DNA of 64,000 nt from positions 186,001-250,000 of the forward strand of contig NZ_CANMAU010000007.1 of assembly GCF_947495925.1 (NCBI RefSeq). Reading direction: 5' to 3'. The DNA is from an uncultured Algibacter sp. (GTDB taxonomy: Bacteria; Bacteroidota; Bacteroidia; Flavobacteriales; Flavobacteriaceae). The stretch's first letter is position 1, and each line of letters starts with the position of its first letter. A program made the position numbers and the translations under genes. Positions 8,548-19,731 of the stretch are shown one piece after another. A model generated the notes under the pieces. The model searched no databases. It saw only the letters and a program-made list of their open reading frames with translations, and was not told where the DNA came from.

Positions 8548-11094
8548 TCAAGACTCTGCGGGCTTTTCAGCCTTTTCAATAGATATTTTTAATTCATCAG
8601 TTTTACTGTCTAAATCTATTTTAATATTATCACCTTCTTGTAAATTAGATGCAACAATTTCTTCTGCCAGAGCATCTTCTACGTACTTTTGTATAGCACG
8701 TTTTAGAGGTCTAGCTCCATATTGCTTGTCAAAACCTTTTTCAGCGATATAATCTTTAGCACTTTCGGTAAGTGTTAAGTTATATCCTAGGTTTTTAATT
8801 CTAGCTAAAAGTTTTTCTAATTCGATATCAATAATTTTGTTGATGTCTTCTTTTTCTAGAGCGTTGAAAACTACCACGTCATCAATTCTATTTAAAAACT
8901 CTGGAGCAAATGATTTTTTAAGCGCATTTTCAATAACGCTTCTTGCATTGGCATCTTCCTGTGCTTTTTGAGAAGCAGTTCCAAAACCAATACCAGTTCC
9001 AAAATCTTTAAGTTTACGAGCACCTATATTAGATGTCATAATGATTATGGTATTTCTAAAATCAATTTTTCGCCCTAAACTATCAGTTAAATAACCGTCA
9101 TCAAGAACTTGAAGCAGCATATTAAATACATCAGGGTGCGCTTTTTCAATTTCATCTAATAATATAACGGCATAAGGCTTGCGTCTTACCTTTTCTGTAA
9201 GTTGTCCACCTTCTTCATAACCTACATAACCTGGAGGCGCTCCAATTAATCTAGAAATTGCAAATTTCTCCATGTATTCACTCATGTCTATTCTAACAAG
9301 TGAATCTTCGCTATCAAATAGTTCTCTTGATAATACCTTAGCTAATTGGGTTTTTCCAACGCCAGTTTGACCTAGAAATATAAAAGAACCAATAGGTTTG
9401 TTAGGGTCTTTAAGACCAGCTCTGTTTCGCTGAATAGCTTTAACCACTTTTGCAACAGCATTATCTTGGCCAATGACTTTACCTTTAATTAAGTTAGGTA
9501 ATTCAGCAAGTTTATTAATCTCAGTTTGGGCAATTCGATTTACTGGAACACCGGTCATCATAGAAACGACATCAGCAACATTATCTTCAGTCACCACTTC
9601 GCGGTGTTGTTTAGTATCTTCTTCCCATTTCTCTTGAGCGGTAGCTAATTCTTTTTCAATGCGTTTTTCATCATCTCTAAGCTTAGCAGCTTCTTCATAT
9701 TTTTGCTTTCTAACTACAGCATTCTTGGTTTCTTTGATACCTTCTAATTGCTTTTCAAGCTCTATAATTTGTTTAGGCACATCAATATTGGTGATATGCA
9801 CTCGAGAACCAGCTTCATCTAATGCATCAATAGCTTTATCTGGTAAGAAGCGCTCAGTCATATATCTATTTGTTAATTTCACACAGGCTTGAATGGCTTC
9901 AGGTGTATAATCAACATTATGATGCTCTTCGTATTTTCCTTTTATGTTGTTAAGGATTTCTATAGTTTCCTCCACAGATGTAGGTTCAACAATTACTTTT
10001 TGAAAACGACGTTCTAAAGCGCCATCTTTTTCAATATATTGTCTGTATTCATCTAAAGTGGTTGCTCCAATACATTGAATTTCTCCTCTGGCTAATGCCG
10101 GTTTAAACATGTTGGAAGCATCTAGGCTTCCAGTGGCTCCACCAGCGCCAACGATAGTATGAATTTCGTCAATAAACAAAATAACATCATCGTTCTTTTC
10201 AAGTTCATTCATAACAGCCTTCATGCGCTCTTCAAATTGCCCTCTGTATTTTGTTCCGGCAACCAAACTTGCTAAATCAAGCGTTACAACACGCTTGTTG
10301 AATAAGATGCGAGACACTTTTCGCTTAACGATTCTTAACGCTAGACCCTCCGCTATGGCCGATTTACCTACACCTGGTTCCCCAATTAAAAGAGGGTTGT
10401 TTTTTTTTCTTCTACTTAAAACTTGAGAAACACGCTGTATTTCTTTTTCTCTGCCTACAACAGGGTCAAGTTTACCTTCTTCGGCTAAAGCGGTTAAATC
10501 ACGTCCAAAATTATCTAAAACAGGTGTTTTAGACTTCTTGTTTGACTTGCCAGCTGGCGAGTTGAAAATATTGTCTTTTGCAGAATCATCGCTTGACGTC
10601 GTATCGTCATCTTGAAATTCTGATTTAGGTTCTATATAGTTATCGTCGTTTGTAATCATAATTTTAAATTGTTCTTTAACATTATCGTAGTCAACTTTTA
10701 ATTTATTTAAAAGCTTGGTAGTGGGGTCATTCTCATTTCTTAAAATACAAAGTAGGAGGTGAGCGGTATTGATAGATGAGCTCTGAAATAATTTTGCCTC
10801 CAAAAAAGTTGTTTTTAGGGCTCGTTCTGCCTGTCTTGTAAGATGTAGGTTCTTTTTTTGATTAGAAGCTACAGCTATATTTGGATTTGCTGGACTTAAA
10901 ATTTCTACTTTACGTCTTAAATGGTTGAGGTCAATATCTAAGGCATTTAAGATGTTTATGGCTTTACCGCTGCCATCACGCAGTAAACCAAGCATCAAAT
11001 GTTCGGTCCCAATAAAGTCATGACCTAAACGCAGGGCTTCTTCCTTGCTATAAGCAATAACATCTTTAACTCTTGGTGAAAAATTATCATCCAT
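8548..11094 (-). CDS. clpC: ClpC-type AAA+ unfoldase, Clp protease ATP-binding subunit
   Basis: An 848-residue double-ring AAA+ chaperone that unfolds substrates for ClpP. The order is an N-terminal repeat domain (residues about 5-145), AAA1 with Walker A GEPGVGKSA and Walker B ILFIDEIH, a UVR-like coiled segment (YEEAAKLRDDEKRIEKEL), then AAA2 with GQTGVGKTQ and VILLDEIEKAHPD and a C-terminal D2-small domain. The UVR segment and length fit ClpC rather than ClpB or ClpA. Monocistronic, divergent from gyrA across 259 bases, with a strong terminator downstream. Confidence 0.95.
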   Translation of the reverse strand: MDDNFSPRVKDVIAYSKEEALRLGHDFIGTEHLMLGLLRDGSGKAINILNALDIDLNHLRRKVEILSPANPNIAVASNQKKNLHLTRQAERALKTTFLEAKLFQSSSINTAHLLLCILRNENDPTTKLLNKLKVDYDNVKEQFKIMITNDDNYIEPKSEFQDDDTTSSDDSAKDNIFNSPAGKSNKKSKTPVLDNFGRDLTALAEEGKLDPVVGREKEIQRVSQVLSRRKKNNPLLIGEPGVGKSAIAEGLALRIVKRKVSRILFNKRVVTLDLASLVAGTKYRGQFEERMKAVMNELEKNDDVILFIDEIHTIVGAGGATGSLDASNMFKPALARGEIQCIGATTLDEYRQYIEKDGALERRFQKVIVEPTSVEETIEILNNIKGKYEEHHNVDYTPEAIQACVKLTNRYMTERFLPDKAIDALDEAGSRVHITNIDVPKQIIELEKQLEGIKETKNAVVRKQKYEEAAKLRDDEKRIEKELATAQEKWEEDTKQHREVVTEDNVADVVSMMTGVPVNRIAQTEINKLAELPNLIKGKVIGQDNAVAKVVKAIQRNRAGLKDPNKPIGSFIFLGQTGVGKTQLAKVLSRELFDSEDSLVRIDMSEYMEKFAISRLIGAPPGYVGYEEGGQLTEKVRRKPYAVILLDEIEKAHPDVFNMLLQVLDDGYLTDSLGRKIDFRNTIIIMTSNIGARKLKDFGTGIGFGTASQKAQEDANARSVIENALKKSFAPEFLNRIDDVVVFNALEKEDINKIIDIELEKLLARIKNLGYNLTLTESAKDYIAEKGFDKQYGARPLKRAIQKYVEDALAEEIVASNLQEGDNIKIDLDSKTDELKISIEKAEKPAES

Positions 11095-11353
11095 AATTGT
11101 GTCCTTTCTGCATTAAAAATAATAAAACATTTTACTAAAGGCAAAAACTATACCTTAATTCGACTGTAAAACGCTAATTGACGAAAAAATGTTTATAAAA
11201 TCAAAATTTTAACGCGCATACTTATTAACTATAAAAGCCGTTAAAATTGTTAATAAATTACACGAAAAATCATCCTTGATAGTCTTACTATGACTGCTGA
11301 AATACTTATATTAGCATGTTTTGAAAAACACTTAAAATTAAATTAAATTATAT

Positions 11354-13897
11354 ATGGCAGAAGGAGAAAAATTGATCCCTATTAATATTGAGGATGAGAT
11401 GAAATCGGCTTACATTGATTATTCAATGTCGGTCATTGTGTCACGTGCTTTACCAGATGTAAGAGATGGTTTAAAACCTGTTCATAGGCGTGTGCTTTAT
11501 GGTATGCACGAATTGGGTGTTAGAGCTAATTCGGCACATAAAAAGTCCGCAAGAATAGTTGGAGAAGTTTTAGGTAAGTACCACCCGCATGGTGATACGT
11601 CGGTTTATGATGCTATGGTGCGTATGGCCCAGGAGTGGAGTTTGCGCTATATGCTCGTAGATGGGCAAGGGAATTTCGGTTCAATTGATGGTGATAGTCC
11701 TGCAGCAATGCGTTATACGGAGGCACGTATGCGCAAGATTTCTGAGGATATGTTGGCAGATATTGAGAAAGAAACTGTTGATCATAAATTGAATTTTGAT
11801 GACACACTACAAGAACCAACAGTTTTGCCAACCCGTATTCCTGGGCTTCTGGTAAATGGAGCTTCTGGTATTGCAGTGGGTATGGCTACAAATATGCCGC
11901 CTCATAATTTAGGGGAGGTTGTAGATGGTACAGTAGCGTATATTGAGAACAATGACATTGAAATCGATGAATTAATCAAGTACGTTAAAGCGCCAGATTT
12001 TCCAACTGGAGGAACTATATATGGTTATGATGGTGTAAAAGAGGCTTTCCAAACAGGTAGAGGGCGTATTGTGATGCGTGGAAAGGCGAATATCGAGGAA
12101 GTGCAAGGTAGAGAATGTATTATAGTTGATGAGATTCCTTATCAGGTAAATAAGGCAGATATGATTAAGAAAACTGCCGACTTGATAAACGATAAAAAAT
12201 TAGAGGGTATTTCTACAATTAGAGATGAATCTGATAGAAATGGAATGCGTATTGTTTATGTTTTAAAGCGTGACGCTATTCCAAACATTGTATTAAATAA
12301 ATTATTTAAATATACGGCTCTACAATCCTCATTTAGTGTTAATAACATTGCACTTGTTAATGGAAGGCCACAACTATTAAATCTGAAAGAATTAATACGT
12401 TATTTTGTTGATCACAGGCATGAGGTTGTTGTTCGTCGAACAAAATATGAGCTTCGTAAAGCAGAGGAACGAGCACATATTCTTGAAGGACTGATAATTG
12501 CATCAGATAATATTGATGAGGTTATCGCGTTGATTAGAGCATCAGCTAATGCAGATGAAGCTAGAGCGAAGTTAATTGAGCGATTCAAACTGTCTGAAAT
12601 TCAAGCTAAAGCTATTGTTGAAATGAGACTACGTCAGTTGACTGGTTTAGAGCAAGATAAGCTTCGTTCGGAATATGATGATTTAATGCTGACTATTGAT
12701 GATTTGAAAGATATTCTAGAAAAGAAAGAGCGTCGAATGAATATCATTAAGGAGGAGCTTGTTGTAGTTAAAGAAAAGTATGGTGATGAACGTAGATCTG
12801 TTATCGAATATGCTGGTGGAGATTTAAGTATTGAAGATATGATACCTGATGAAAAAGTGGTTATCACTATTTCTCATGCCGGATATATTAAAAGAACATC
12901 ACTATCAGAATACAAAACACAAAATAGAGGTGGGGTTGGTCAAAAGGCATCAACTACTAGAAATGAAGACTTTTTAGAACATTTATTTGTTGGTACAAAT
13001 CACCAGTATATGTTGTTCTTTACTCAGAAAGGAAAGTGTTTTTGGATGCGTGTTTATGAAATTCCTGAAGGAAGCAAAACATCAAAAGGTAGAGCTATTC
13101 AAAATCTAATAAATATTGAGCAAGACGATAAGGTGATGGCTTTTATATGTACTCAAGATTTGAAGGATGAGGCATATATAAATAGTCATTATGTAATCAT
13201 GGCCACAAAAAAGGGTCAGGTTAAGAAAACGTCTTTAGAACAATATTCACGTCCGCGAACGAATGGTATTAATGCTATTACAATTAAGGATAATGATGAG
13301 TTATTAGAAGCAAAATTAACCACGGGTAATAGTCAGGTAATGTTAGCACTTAAATCTGGTAAAGCTATTCGTTTTGAAGAAGCTAAAACTAGGCCAATGG
13401 GAAGAGGTGCCTCTGGAGTAAGAGGTATTACTTTAGCGAATGAGAAAGATGCTGTTATAGGTATGGTGACTATCGAAAATCCTAAAGAGGAGTCTGTGTT
13501 AGTAGTTTCTGAAAATGGTTATGGTAAGCGAACATATATTGATGATCCTGAAGATGGAGAACCTGTTTATCGAATAACAAATAGAGGAGGTAAGGGTGTT
13601 AAAACAATTTCCATTACAGAAAAAACAGGTAGCTTGGTTGCTATAAAAAGCGTTACAGATAATGATGATTTAATGATTATCAATAAATCTGGAATTGCAA
13701 TTAGAATGGTAATTGAGAATTTAAGAGTGATGGGAAGAGCTACACAAGGTGTTAAGTTAATAAACTTAAAAGGGGGTGATTCTATTGCTGCGGTCGCAAA
13801 AGTAATGCATGATGAAGATGAGGTAGATGATGCTGAATCTATTGAAAACATTGATGGTACAGATGATGGCATAACTCTTGATAATAATTTAGAATAA
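11354..13897 (+). CDS. gyrA: DNA gyrase subunit A
   Basis: Breakage-reunion subunit of gyrase, 847 residues, cytoplasmic. The catalytic Tyr sits in [10 protein letters not shown]. The quinolone-resistance-determining segment reads [10 protein letters not shown], so the residue aligned with E. coli Ser83 is Thr and the Asp87 equivalent is kept. The C-terminal beta-pinwheel is present with GyrA-box-like motifs ([14 protein letters not shown]), which argues for gyrase over topoisomerase IV. The tail is acidic. A TPR gene follows after 36 bases and is probably cotranscribed. Confidence 0.95.
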   Translation: MAEGEKLIPINIEDEMKSAYIDYSMSVIVSRALPDVRDGLKPVHRRVLYGMHELGVRANSAHKKSARIVGEVLGKYHPHGDTSVYDAMVRMAQEWSLRYMLVDGQGNFGSIDGDSPAAMRYTEARMRKISEDMLADIEKETVDHKLNFDDTLQEPTVLPTRIPGLLVNGASGIAVGMATNMPPHNLGEVVDGTVAYIENNDIEIDELIKYVKAPDFPTGGTIYGYDGVKEAFQTGRGRIVMRGKANIEEVQGRECIIVDEIPYQVNKADMIKKTADLINDKKLEGISTIRDESDRNGMRIVYVLKRDAIPNIVLNKLFKYTALQSSFSVNNIALVNGRPQLLNLKELIRYFVDHRHEVVVRRTKYELRKAEERAHILEGLIIASDNIDEVIALIRASANADEARAKLIERFKLSEIQAKAIVEMRLRQLTGLEQDKLRSEYDDLMLTIDDLKDILEKKERRMNIIKEELVVVKEKYGDERRSVIEYAGGDLSIEDMIPDEKVVITISHAGYIKRTSLSEYKTQNRGGVGQKASTTRNEDFLEHLFVGTNHQYMLFFTQKGKCFWMRVYEIPEGSKTSKGRAIQNLINIEQDDKVMAFICTQDLKDEAYINSHYVIMATKKGQVKKTSLEQYSRPRTNGINAITIKDNDELLEAKLTTGNSQVMLALKSGKAIRFEEAKTRPMGRGASGVRGITLANEKDAVIGMVTIENPKEESVLVVSENGYGKRTYIDDPEDGEPVYRITNRGGKGVKTISITEKTGSLVAIKSVTDNDDLMIINKSGIAIRMVIENLRVMGRATQGVKLINLKGGDSIAAVAKVMHDEDEVDDAESIENIDGTDDGITLDNNLE

Positions 13898-13933
13898 CAA
13901 TAACACTGAATATTAAATTAAATATTATTAAAA

Positions 13934-15187
13934 ATGAAAAAACAATTAGTAATAGCTTTAGCGTTTTCAATAAGTGCATTTTCATTTGCGCAAAAAAAGG
14001 AATTAAAAACGGCAGAGAAGGCTATTAAATCTAGCAATTATGCTGAAGCAAAAACGGCTATATCCTCAGCTGAAAGTATGTTATCTGCAATGGATGAAAA
14101 AACTAAGGCAAAATTTTATTATCTAAAAGCACAAGCCTTATATGCAAATGGAAAAGCTTCTATTGAAGATGTTGATGCGGCTATTGAGAGCTTAGATAAT
14201 GTGAAAGGAGCTTATGGAGCAGAGAGTACAGCCTTGAAACAAACGATGTCTAATGGTTTGTTGACGTCTGGAAATGCAGCTTACGAAAAGAAAGACTTTT
14301 TAGGAGCTTCGAAGTATTTTGAAAAAGCATACAGAGTTAACGAAAAAGATACTTTATTTCTTTATTATGCGGCCGCTACTGCTGTAAACATTAAGGATTA
14401 CGATAGAGCCCTTAATATCTATGAAGAACTTAAAGAATTGGGATATACAGGTATTGAAGAACAGTATATTGCAACTGACAAAAGCACAGGTGAGATTGAA
14501 GTTTTTCAAAGTACAGATATGAGAGATATTTCGGTAAAAACAGGCACTCATATTAAACCAGGAGTTCGTAAAACGGACTCTAAAAAAGGTGAAATTGTAA
14601 AAAATGTAGCGCTTATTTATGTTAGTAATGGTGATAATGAAAAAGCGATTGAAGCTATGCAAGATGCCAGAGCAGAAAGTCCTGATGATGTGAATTTAGT
14701 GTTGTCTGAAGCTAATGTACACTTCAAAATGGGTAATAAGGAAGAGTTTCAAAAGCTTCTTGAAAAGGCTACAGAAATGGATCCTAAAAACGCAGAATTG
14801 CAATATAATTTAGGTGTAATATCAGCTGAAGCTGACCATCCGGAAGAAGCTAAAGCGCATTACGAAAAGGCCATCGAGTTAGATCCAGAATATATTAATG
14901 CCTATATTAATTTATCAGCTTTAATTTTGGCAGGTGAACAGCCTTTAATTGAAGAAATGAATGGTCTTGGGACTTCATCAGCCGATAATAAGCGTTATGA
15001 TGAATTAAGAGAACAGCGTCAAGGACTTTATAAAAATGCGATACCTTATTTGACTAAAGCCATTGAAATTGCACCAGGTAATATCAATGCAACTAAAACG
15101 CTAATGAATATTTATAGTATTCTAGGGGAGACTGATAAGTATAAGGAGATGAAAGAGAAAGTAGAAACTCTTGAAAGTGCTGAATAA
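13934..15187 (+). CDS. Exported tetratricopeptide-repeat protein
   Basis: A 417-residue protein with a signal peptide ending at FSFAQ and multiple TPR motifs, clearest at about residues 115-150 (the NAAYEKKDFLGASKYFEKAY unit) and 285-325 (LGVISAEADHPEEAKAHYEKA). TPRs mediate protein-protein contacts; the partner is unknown. It follows gyrA by 36 bases, an arrangement I take as a transcription unit without implying a shared function, and ends at the bidirectional terminator at 15206-15242. Confidence 0.85.
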   Translation: MKKQLVIALAFSISAFSFAQKKELKTAEKAIKSSNYAEAKTAISSAESMLSAMDEKTKAKFYYLKAQALYANGKASIEDVDAAIESLDNVKGAYGAESTALKQTMSNGLLTSGNAAYEKKDFLGASKYFEKAYRVNEKDTLFLYYAAATAVNIKDYDRALNIYEELKELGYTGIEEQYIATDKSTGEIEVFQSTDMRDISVKTGTHIKPGVRKTDSKKGEIVKNVALIYVSNGDNEKAIEAMQDARAESPDDVNLVLSEANVHFKMGNKEEFQKLLEKATEMDPKNAELQYNLGVISAEADHPEEAKAHYEKAIELDPEYINAYINLSALILAGEQPLIEEMNGLGTSSADNKRYDELREQRQGLYKNAIPYLTKAIEIAPGNINATKTLMNIYSILGETDKYKEMKEKVETLESAE

Positions 15188-15205
15188 AAAAACTTTATTA
15201 AGGTT

Positions 15206-15242
15206 AAAAAAAAAGAGTCGCTTTTTAAGTGACTCTTTTTTT
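15206..15242. terminator. Bidirectional intrinsic terminator
   Basis: The stem AAAAAGAGTCGCTT / AAGTGACTCTTTTT with a three-base loop and one mismatch is flanked by long A and T runs. It separates the TPR gene from the convergent NlpC/P60 gene and touches the latter's stop codon. Confidence 0.85.
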
Positions 15243-15990
15243 ATATAATTTTTTTAATAACGCGAAGTTTGTGAGTATGTGTATTTGTGTCCATATTATA
15301 AATTCCAGAATGGTCTAACCTGTCAATTCTTACCTTACCATGTGCGTGTATGATATAATTATCCTTCATTATAATACCAACATGAATAATGACTCCTTCA
15401 GTATTGTCAAAGAAGGCTAAATCACCAGGCTCACTTTCTTCAATAAAACTTAAGGCTTCACCTTGAGTAGCTTGCTGAGAAGCATCACGCAATAACTCAT
15501 AACCATTTAGTTTATAAACCATCTGAGAAAATCCCGAACAGTCAATTCCAAAAGGTGTTTTTCCTCCCCACAAGTATGGTGAGTTTAGGTACAAAAAAGC
15601 GGTTTTTACGATGTTAGATTTGGAATTTATGCTCTTTATCGAATTCCCATCATATTTATGATTTAATAAGTTAAGACCGTTCAAGGTTACACCAATTGGA
15701 ATAGGGAATAACGCTTTATTTTTATCTTCAATAAATTCGACCAGGTCTATAGATAATATGGGAACTTCGCTGTTTAATTTCTTATATTCACTTTCAGAAA
15801 TTTGCAGATATTGTTTGTTGTCTATCCACCCTTCGTAATTGTCAAAGGCAAGTCGGATTTTACTCCACTTTTTTCGTTGTTCTAAAACTTTAAAAATTTC
15901 TCCATATAAAATTTGTGAAACCAGCTCACTAGTATCGGTAGGTTCATTTCTAAGAGGAACAATGCTTAAATTACAAATTCCGTATTGCAT
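15241..15990 (-). CDS. NlpC/P60 cell-wall peptidase with SH3 domains
   Basis: A C40-family cysteine peptidase of 249 residues, likely cleaving peptidoglycan stem peptides. Start taken at the ATG complement of 15988-15990. The N-terminal half has SH3-like segments (EIFKVLEQRKKWSKIRL and NYEGWIDNKQYLQI) and the C-terminal half has the catalytic Cys in GIDCSGFSQ, the His in IIHVGII and a third polar residue in IIHAHGKVRID. No signal peptide is evident, as is often seen for this Bacteroidota subfamily. It ends at the shared terminator and is 9 bases from the thiolase stop, so the two genes are probably cotranscribed. Confidence 0.88.
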   Translation of the reverse strand: MQYGICNLSIVPLRNEPTDTSELVSQILYGEIFKVLEQRKKWSKIRLAFDNYEGWIDNKQYLQISESEYKKLNSEVPILSIDLVEFIEDKNKALFPIPIGVTLNGLNLLNHKYDGNSIKSINSKSNIVKTAFLYLNSPYLWGGKTPFGIDCSGFSQMVYKLNGYELLRDASQQATQGEALSFIEESEPGDLAFFDNTEGVIIHVGIIMKDNYIIHAHGKVRIDRLDHSGIYNMDTNTHTHKLRVIKKII

Positions 15991-15999
15991 CAAATTGCC

Positions 16000-17178
16000 T
16001 TAATAACGTTCTATAATAATTGCTGATGCACCTCCACCGCCATTACAAATTGCAGCAGCTCCAATTTTGGCATCTTTTTGTTGTAAAACATTTAACAAAG
16101 TGATTATAATTCGGACCCCAGAACAGCCAAGAGGGTGTCCTAAAGAAACAGCTCCTCCATTCACATTTACATTTTTGTCATCTAACCCTAATATTTTCAT
16201 ATTAGCTAAGCCCACTACAGCAAAAGCTTCATTAAATTCAAAATAGTCCACATTATTAATGGTAATTCCAGCTTTCTTAAGAGCTTTTGGCAATGCTTTA
16301 GCTGGAGCTGTGGTAAACCATTCGGGTTCATGAGCTGCATCAGCATAACTTTTAATAGTAGATATAGGAGATAAACCTAATTCATCAGCTTTACTTTTAC
16401 TCATTAAAATTATTGCACCAGCTCCATCGTTAATGGTGGAAGCATTTGCTGCTGTTACAGTTCCTTCTTTAGTGAAAGCCGGCCTTAGCTTCGGAATTTT
16501 CTCTATTCTTACATTCGTATATTCTTCATCCTTGGAAATAGTAATAGGTTCTCCTTTGCGCTGTGGCACTAAAACGGGAGTAACTTCATTATTAAACTTT
16601 CCACTCTCCCAAGCGTTTTTTGATCTCTTATAAGACTGAATGGCATAAGCGTCCTGATCTTCTCTTGAAAACTCATATTCAGCAGCACAAGCATCAGCAC
16701 ATACCCCCATTGCGTTTTGGTCATATGCATCTACTAAACCATCTTTCTGCATACCATCAATCAAGGTGGTAGGTCCAAATTTGGTTCCCGAACGAGCATT
16801 TAAATAATGCGGAATAAGACTCATGTTTTCCATGCCACCGGCAACTACAATATCTGCATCCCCTAGAGCTATTGATTGAGCGGCTTGCATAACAGCTTTC
16901 ATGCCTGAGGCGCAAACTTTATTAACAGTGGTGCAAGGAACAGCGTTTGGAATACCAGCATAAATAGCTGCTTGTCTAGCAGGTGCTTGACCTATACCAG
17001 CTTGAACTACATTACCCATAATAACTTCTTGAACCATTTCTGGTTTAAGATTTATTTTTTCTAATGCTGCTTTTATGGCTATTGCTCCTAATTTGGGAGC
17101 CGGAATTGTTGATAATCCACCCATAAAACTGCCAATTGGTGTTCTTGCCGCAGAAACTATAACCACTTCTCTACTCAT
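16000..17178 (-). CDS. Acetyl-CoA C-acetyltransferase (thiolase)
   Basis: Condenses two acetyl-CoA or cleaves 3-ketoacyl-CoA; about 392 residues, the normal size. Catalytic residues are visible: the nucleophilic Cys in NKVCASGMKAV, the His of the GGAVSLGHPLG motif near the C-terminus, and the final Cys-containing ICNGGGGASA loop. The FNEAFA motif is also present. Start chosen at the ATG complement of 17176-17178, since the upstream codon is a TTG. The sequence is biosynthetic-thiolase-like, but degradative use cannot be excluded. It is divergent from the PgpH-like gene. Confidence 0.92.
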   Translation of the reverse strand: MSREVVIVSAARTPIGSFMGGLSTIPAPKLGAIAIKAALEKINLKPEMVQEVIMGNVVQAGIGQAPARQAAIYAGIPNAVPCTTVNKVCASGMKAVMQAAQSIALGDADIVVAGGMENMSLIPHYLNARSGTKFGPTTLIDGMQKDGLVDAYDQNAMGVCADACAAEYEFSREDQDAYAIQSYKRSKNAWESGKFNNEVTPVLVPQRKGEPITISKDEEYTNVRIEKIPKLRPAFTKEGTVTAANASTINDGAGAIILMSKSKADELGLSPISTIKSYADAAHEPEWFTTAPAKALPKALKKAGITINNVDYFEFNEAFAVVGLANMKILGLDDKNVNVNGGAVSLGHPLGCSGVRIIITLLNVLQQKDAKIGAAAICNGGGGASAIIIERY

Positions 17179-17384
17179 CAATCAAACAATTTAGTTTAGT
17201 ACTTGCGAAAATAACGATTTTTAGTAGATAAATGAATCATTCCTTCAATATAAAATAATGCGAAAAGCTGATAATTTTATTACATTTGGTTTCTAAATGA
17301 AACATTCATAATTTAACATTTGATGGCAAATAAAACTATGAATGCTATTATATATTACTATTTTTAAGGAGTGATTATCTACTT

Positions 17385-19439
17385 ATGAAGGATTTCATTA
17401 ATAAATTATACAGAAACCATTCCTTAATATATAAAGGGTTGCTGTTTGTATTTACGACATTTTTAATTGTTTATTTATTTCCGAAGAGCGGAAAATTTAA
17501 GTACAATTTTGAAAGAGGAAAGCCTTGGCAGTCTGAGAATTTATACGCTCCATTTGATTTTGCTATAAAAAAAACGAAGTCTGAAATATCTTCAGAAAGA
17601 GAAGCTGTAATTGCTAATTCAATTCTTTACTTTGATTTAGATAGCCGTATTCAGCCTAAGGTTAATGAAGACTTTGGTATCCATTTTATGGAACGATTTT
17701 CTGATTCAATACCCGTTTCAAAGTATCAAAAATTACAAGAGGCAGGTGAGGATATTGTTTCTAAGTTATATTCATTTGGGGTTTTGTCTAAAAATTATAA
17801 TTATGCGGAAGATAGAAGTATAGTTATTCTGGATGGTAGAGAAAAAAAACAAGAAGGTGCTTTTAATGATTTAGTTGCTCAAGGCCAATTAACTACAATT
17901 ATCGAAAATGTCCTAGACGATTATGATTTATCTGAGTTTAAAACAGATTTCGCAGCATTGTTTTTTGATTTGATTGAGCCAAACTTGGAATATAATAAGG
18001 ATTTTTCAGAAAAATTATTGAAAGATCAGTTTAGTGAAATTGCTTTTACCAGGGGCAGTGTTGCAAGGGAAACCCTCATTGTTTCAAAGGGAGAAGTTGT
18101 TGAGGGGGATAAATATCAAATTTTGAAGTCATTACAGTCAGAGTATGAATCTCAAGTTTGGAGTGAATCAAACTATTATTGGGTCCTGTTTGCATATACA
18201 TTATTGGTGGCATTGGCTTTACTTATGTTGCTTCTTTTTTTAAGAAAATATAGAGTCAAAGTATTTGAGAATAATACAAAGGTGACTTTCATTTTTTTTA
18301 ATATTTCATTACTAATATTTATAACAACGCTGGTTATTAATTATAATTCAAAGTACATTTATGTCGTACCGATTTGTATTTTGCCATTAGTTTTTAAAGC
18401 CTTTTTCGATGCGAGGTTAGGTTTATTTGCTCATGTACTTACGGTGCTACTACTGGGTTTTATTGTGCCAAATAGTTATGAGTATATGTTTTTGCAAATT
18501 ATTGCTGGGATAGTTACCATTCTTACAGTTTCTGAATTGTATAAACGTGCCAATTTGTTTATTTCGGTTGGTCAAATTACACTGATATATATTGTTGCTT
18601 ATTTTGCTTTTTTTGTTATTCATGAAGGTAGTGTTGAAAGTTTGCAATGGGAAACTTTTATTTGGTTTATTTTATGTGGTTTGGCAACATTATTTGTTCA
18701 ACCTTTAATCTACGCTTATGAAAAACTTTTTGGTTTAGTTTCAGACGTTTCGCTTCTAGAGCTATCTGATACAAATACGAAATTACTAAAGGAGCTAGCT
18801 AATAAGGCGCCTGGGACTTTTCATCATTCACTTAATGTGGCAAATTTAGCAGAGGCTGCTGCAAATGAAATAGGAGCAAACGCGATGTTAGTTAGGGTAG
18901 GAGCATTGTATCATGATATTGGTAAAATGAAAAACCCAACATATTACACCGAAAATCAATCCACAGGGCTTAACCCGCATGATGAGTTGTCTTCAAAAGA
19001 AAGTGCTCGGATAATAACGGACCATGTCATAAATGGTATTGAGATTGCTAGAAAGAATAATTTACCAGACCGAGTTATTGATTTTATAAGAACGCATCAT
19101 GGTACAAGTGTGGTTTATTATTTCTATATGCAAGAAAAGAAAACTTATCCTAATGAGGAAGTGGATAAATTAGAGTTTAGCTACCCAGGACCTAAGCCAT
19201 TCAGTAAGGAAACAGCTATATTAATGATGTGCGATAGTATTGAAGCAGCTTCCAAGAGTTTAAAAGAGCCTACATCGACCAAAATTGAAGCTTTTGTTGA
19301 AAATATTATTAATAAGCAGATTGAAGAAGAACAATTTTTGAATGCTAACATTACTTTTAAGGAAATTCAATCCATAAAAAAAGTACTAAAACACAAGCTT
19401 GCAAATATTTATCATTTAAGAATTGAATATCCAGAATAA
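17385..19439 (+). CDS. PgpH-like 7TM-HD phosphodiesterase
   Basis: A 684-residue membrane protein. One N-terminal TM helix (about residues 18-34) is followed by a large extracytoplasmic domain (about 40-260, 7TMR-HDED type), seven closely packed TM helices (about 265-455) and a cytoplasmic HD domain (about 475-640). Metal-binding HD residues are visible in GTFHHSLNVANLAE, ALYHDIGKMK and RTHHGTS. This architecture matches the c-di-AMP phosphodiesterase family typified by Listeria PgpH. c-di-AMP hydrolysis is inferred from family. Confidence 0.88.
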   Translation: MKDFINKLYRNHSLIYKGLLFVFTTFLIVYLFPKSGKFKYNFERGKPWQSENLYAPFDFAIKKTKSEISSEREAVIANSILYFDLDSRIQPKVNEDFGIHFMERFSDSIPVSKYQKLQEAGEDIVSKLYSFGVLSKNYNYAEDRSIVILDGREKKQEGAFNDLVAQGQLTTIIENVLDDYDLSEFKTDFAALFFDLIEPNLEYNKDFSEKLLKDQFSEIAFTRGSVARETLIVSKGEVVEGDKYQILKSLQSEYESQVWSESNYYWVLFAYTLLVALALLMLLLFLRKYRVKVFENNTKVTFIFFNISLLIFITTLVINYNSKYIYVVPICILPLVFKAFFDARLGLFAHVLTVLLLGFIVPNSYEYMFLQIIAGIVTILTVSELYKRANLFISVGQITLIYIVAYFAFFVIHEGSVESLQWETFIWFILCGLATLFVQPLIYAYEKLFGLVSDVSLLELSDTNTKLLKELANKAPGTFHHSLNVANLAEAAANEIGANAMLVRVGALYHDIGKMKNPTYYTENQSTGLNPHDELSSKESARIITDHVINGIEIARKNNLPDRVIDFIRTHHGTSVVYYFYMQEKKTYPNEEVDKLEFSYPGPKPFSKETAILMMCDSIEAASKSLKEPTSTKIEAFVENIINKQIEEEQFLNANITFKEIQSIKKVLKHKLANIYHLRIEYPE

Positions 19440-19531
19440 AATCAAAAAAAATCAAAAAAAATACTTGTGTTCTTTAAGATGAAAAGCTACATTTGCATCC
19501 GCATTTAAATGTGTAGTTCATAACAATTAAT

Positions 19532-19620
19532 GGAGAGGTGCCTGAGTGGCCGAAAGGAGCGGTTTGCTAAATCGTCGTACCTAGAAATAGGTACCCAGGG
19601 TTCGAATCCCTGTCTCTCCG
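19532..19620 (+). tRNA. tRNA-Ser(GCT)
   Basis: Acceptor arms GGAGAGG and TCTCTCC pair with one G-U. The anticodon loop in GGTTTGCTAAATC gives anticodon GCT, a long variable arm is present (TACCTAGAAATAGGTA) as in class II tRNAs, and the T arm is CAGGG-TTCGAAT-CCCTG. The discriminator is G. No CCA is encoded. Confidence 0.95.
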
Positions 19621-19656
19621 CAAATTTATTTTTGTAAATTTTAGATAACCATTATT

Positions 19657-19731
19657 CGGGGTGTAGCGTAGCCCGGTTATCGCGCCGCGTTTGGGACGCG
19701 GAGGTCGCAGGTTCGAATCCTGCCACCCCGA
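19657..19731 (+). tRNA. tRNA-Pro(TGG), integration target of the adjacent element
   Basis: Acceptor arms CGGGGTG/CACCCCG, anticodon stem CCGCG/CGCGG enclosing TTTGGGA (anticodon TGG), and T arm GCAGG-TTCGAAT-CCTGC. The last 12 bases plus one flanking base (19720-19732) recur at 29045-29057, marking this gene's 3' end as the attachment site. Confidence 0.95.

Noticed and set aside
19440-19470. AATCAAAAAAAATC-type A-rich tandem after the PgpH-like gene
   Set aside because: Too short and without a stem to be called a terminator or repeat element.
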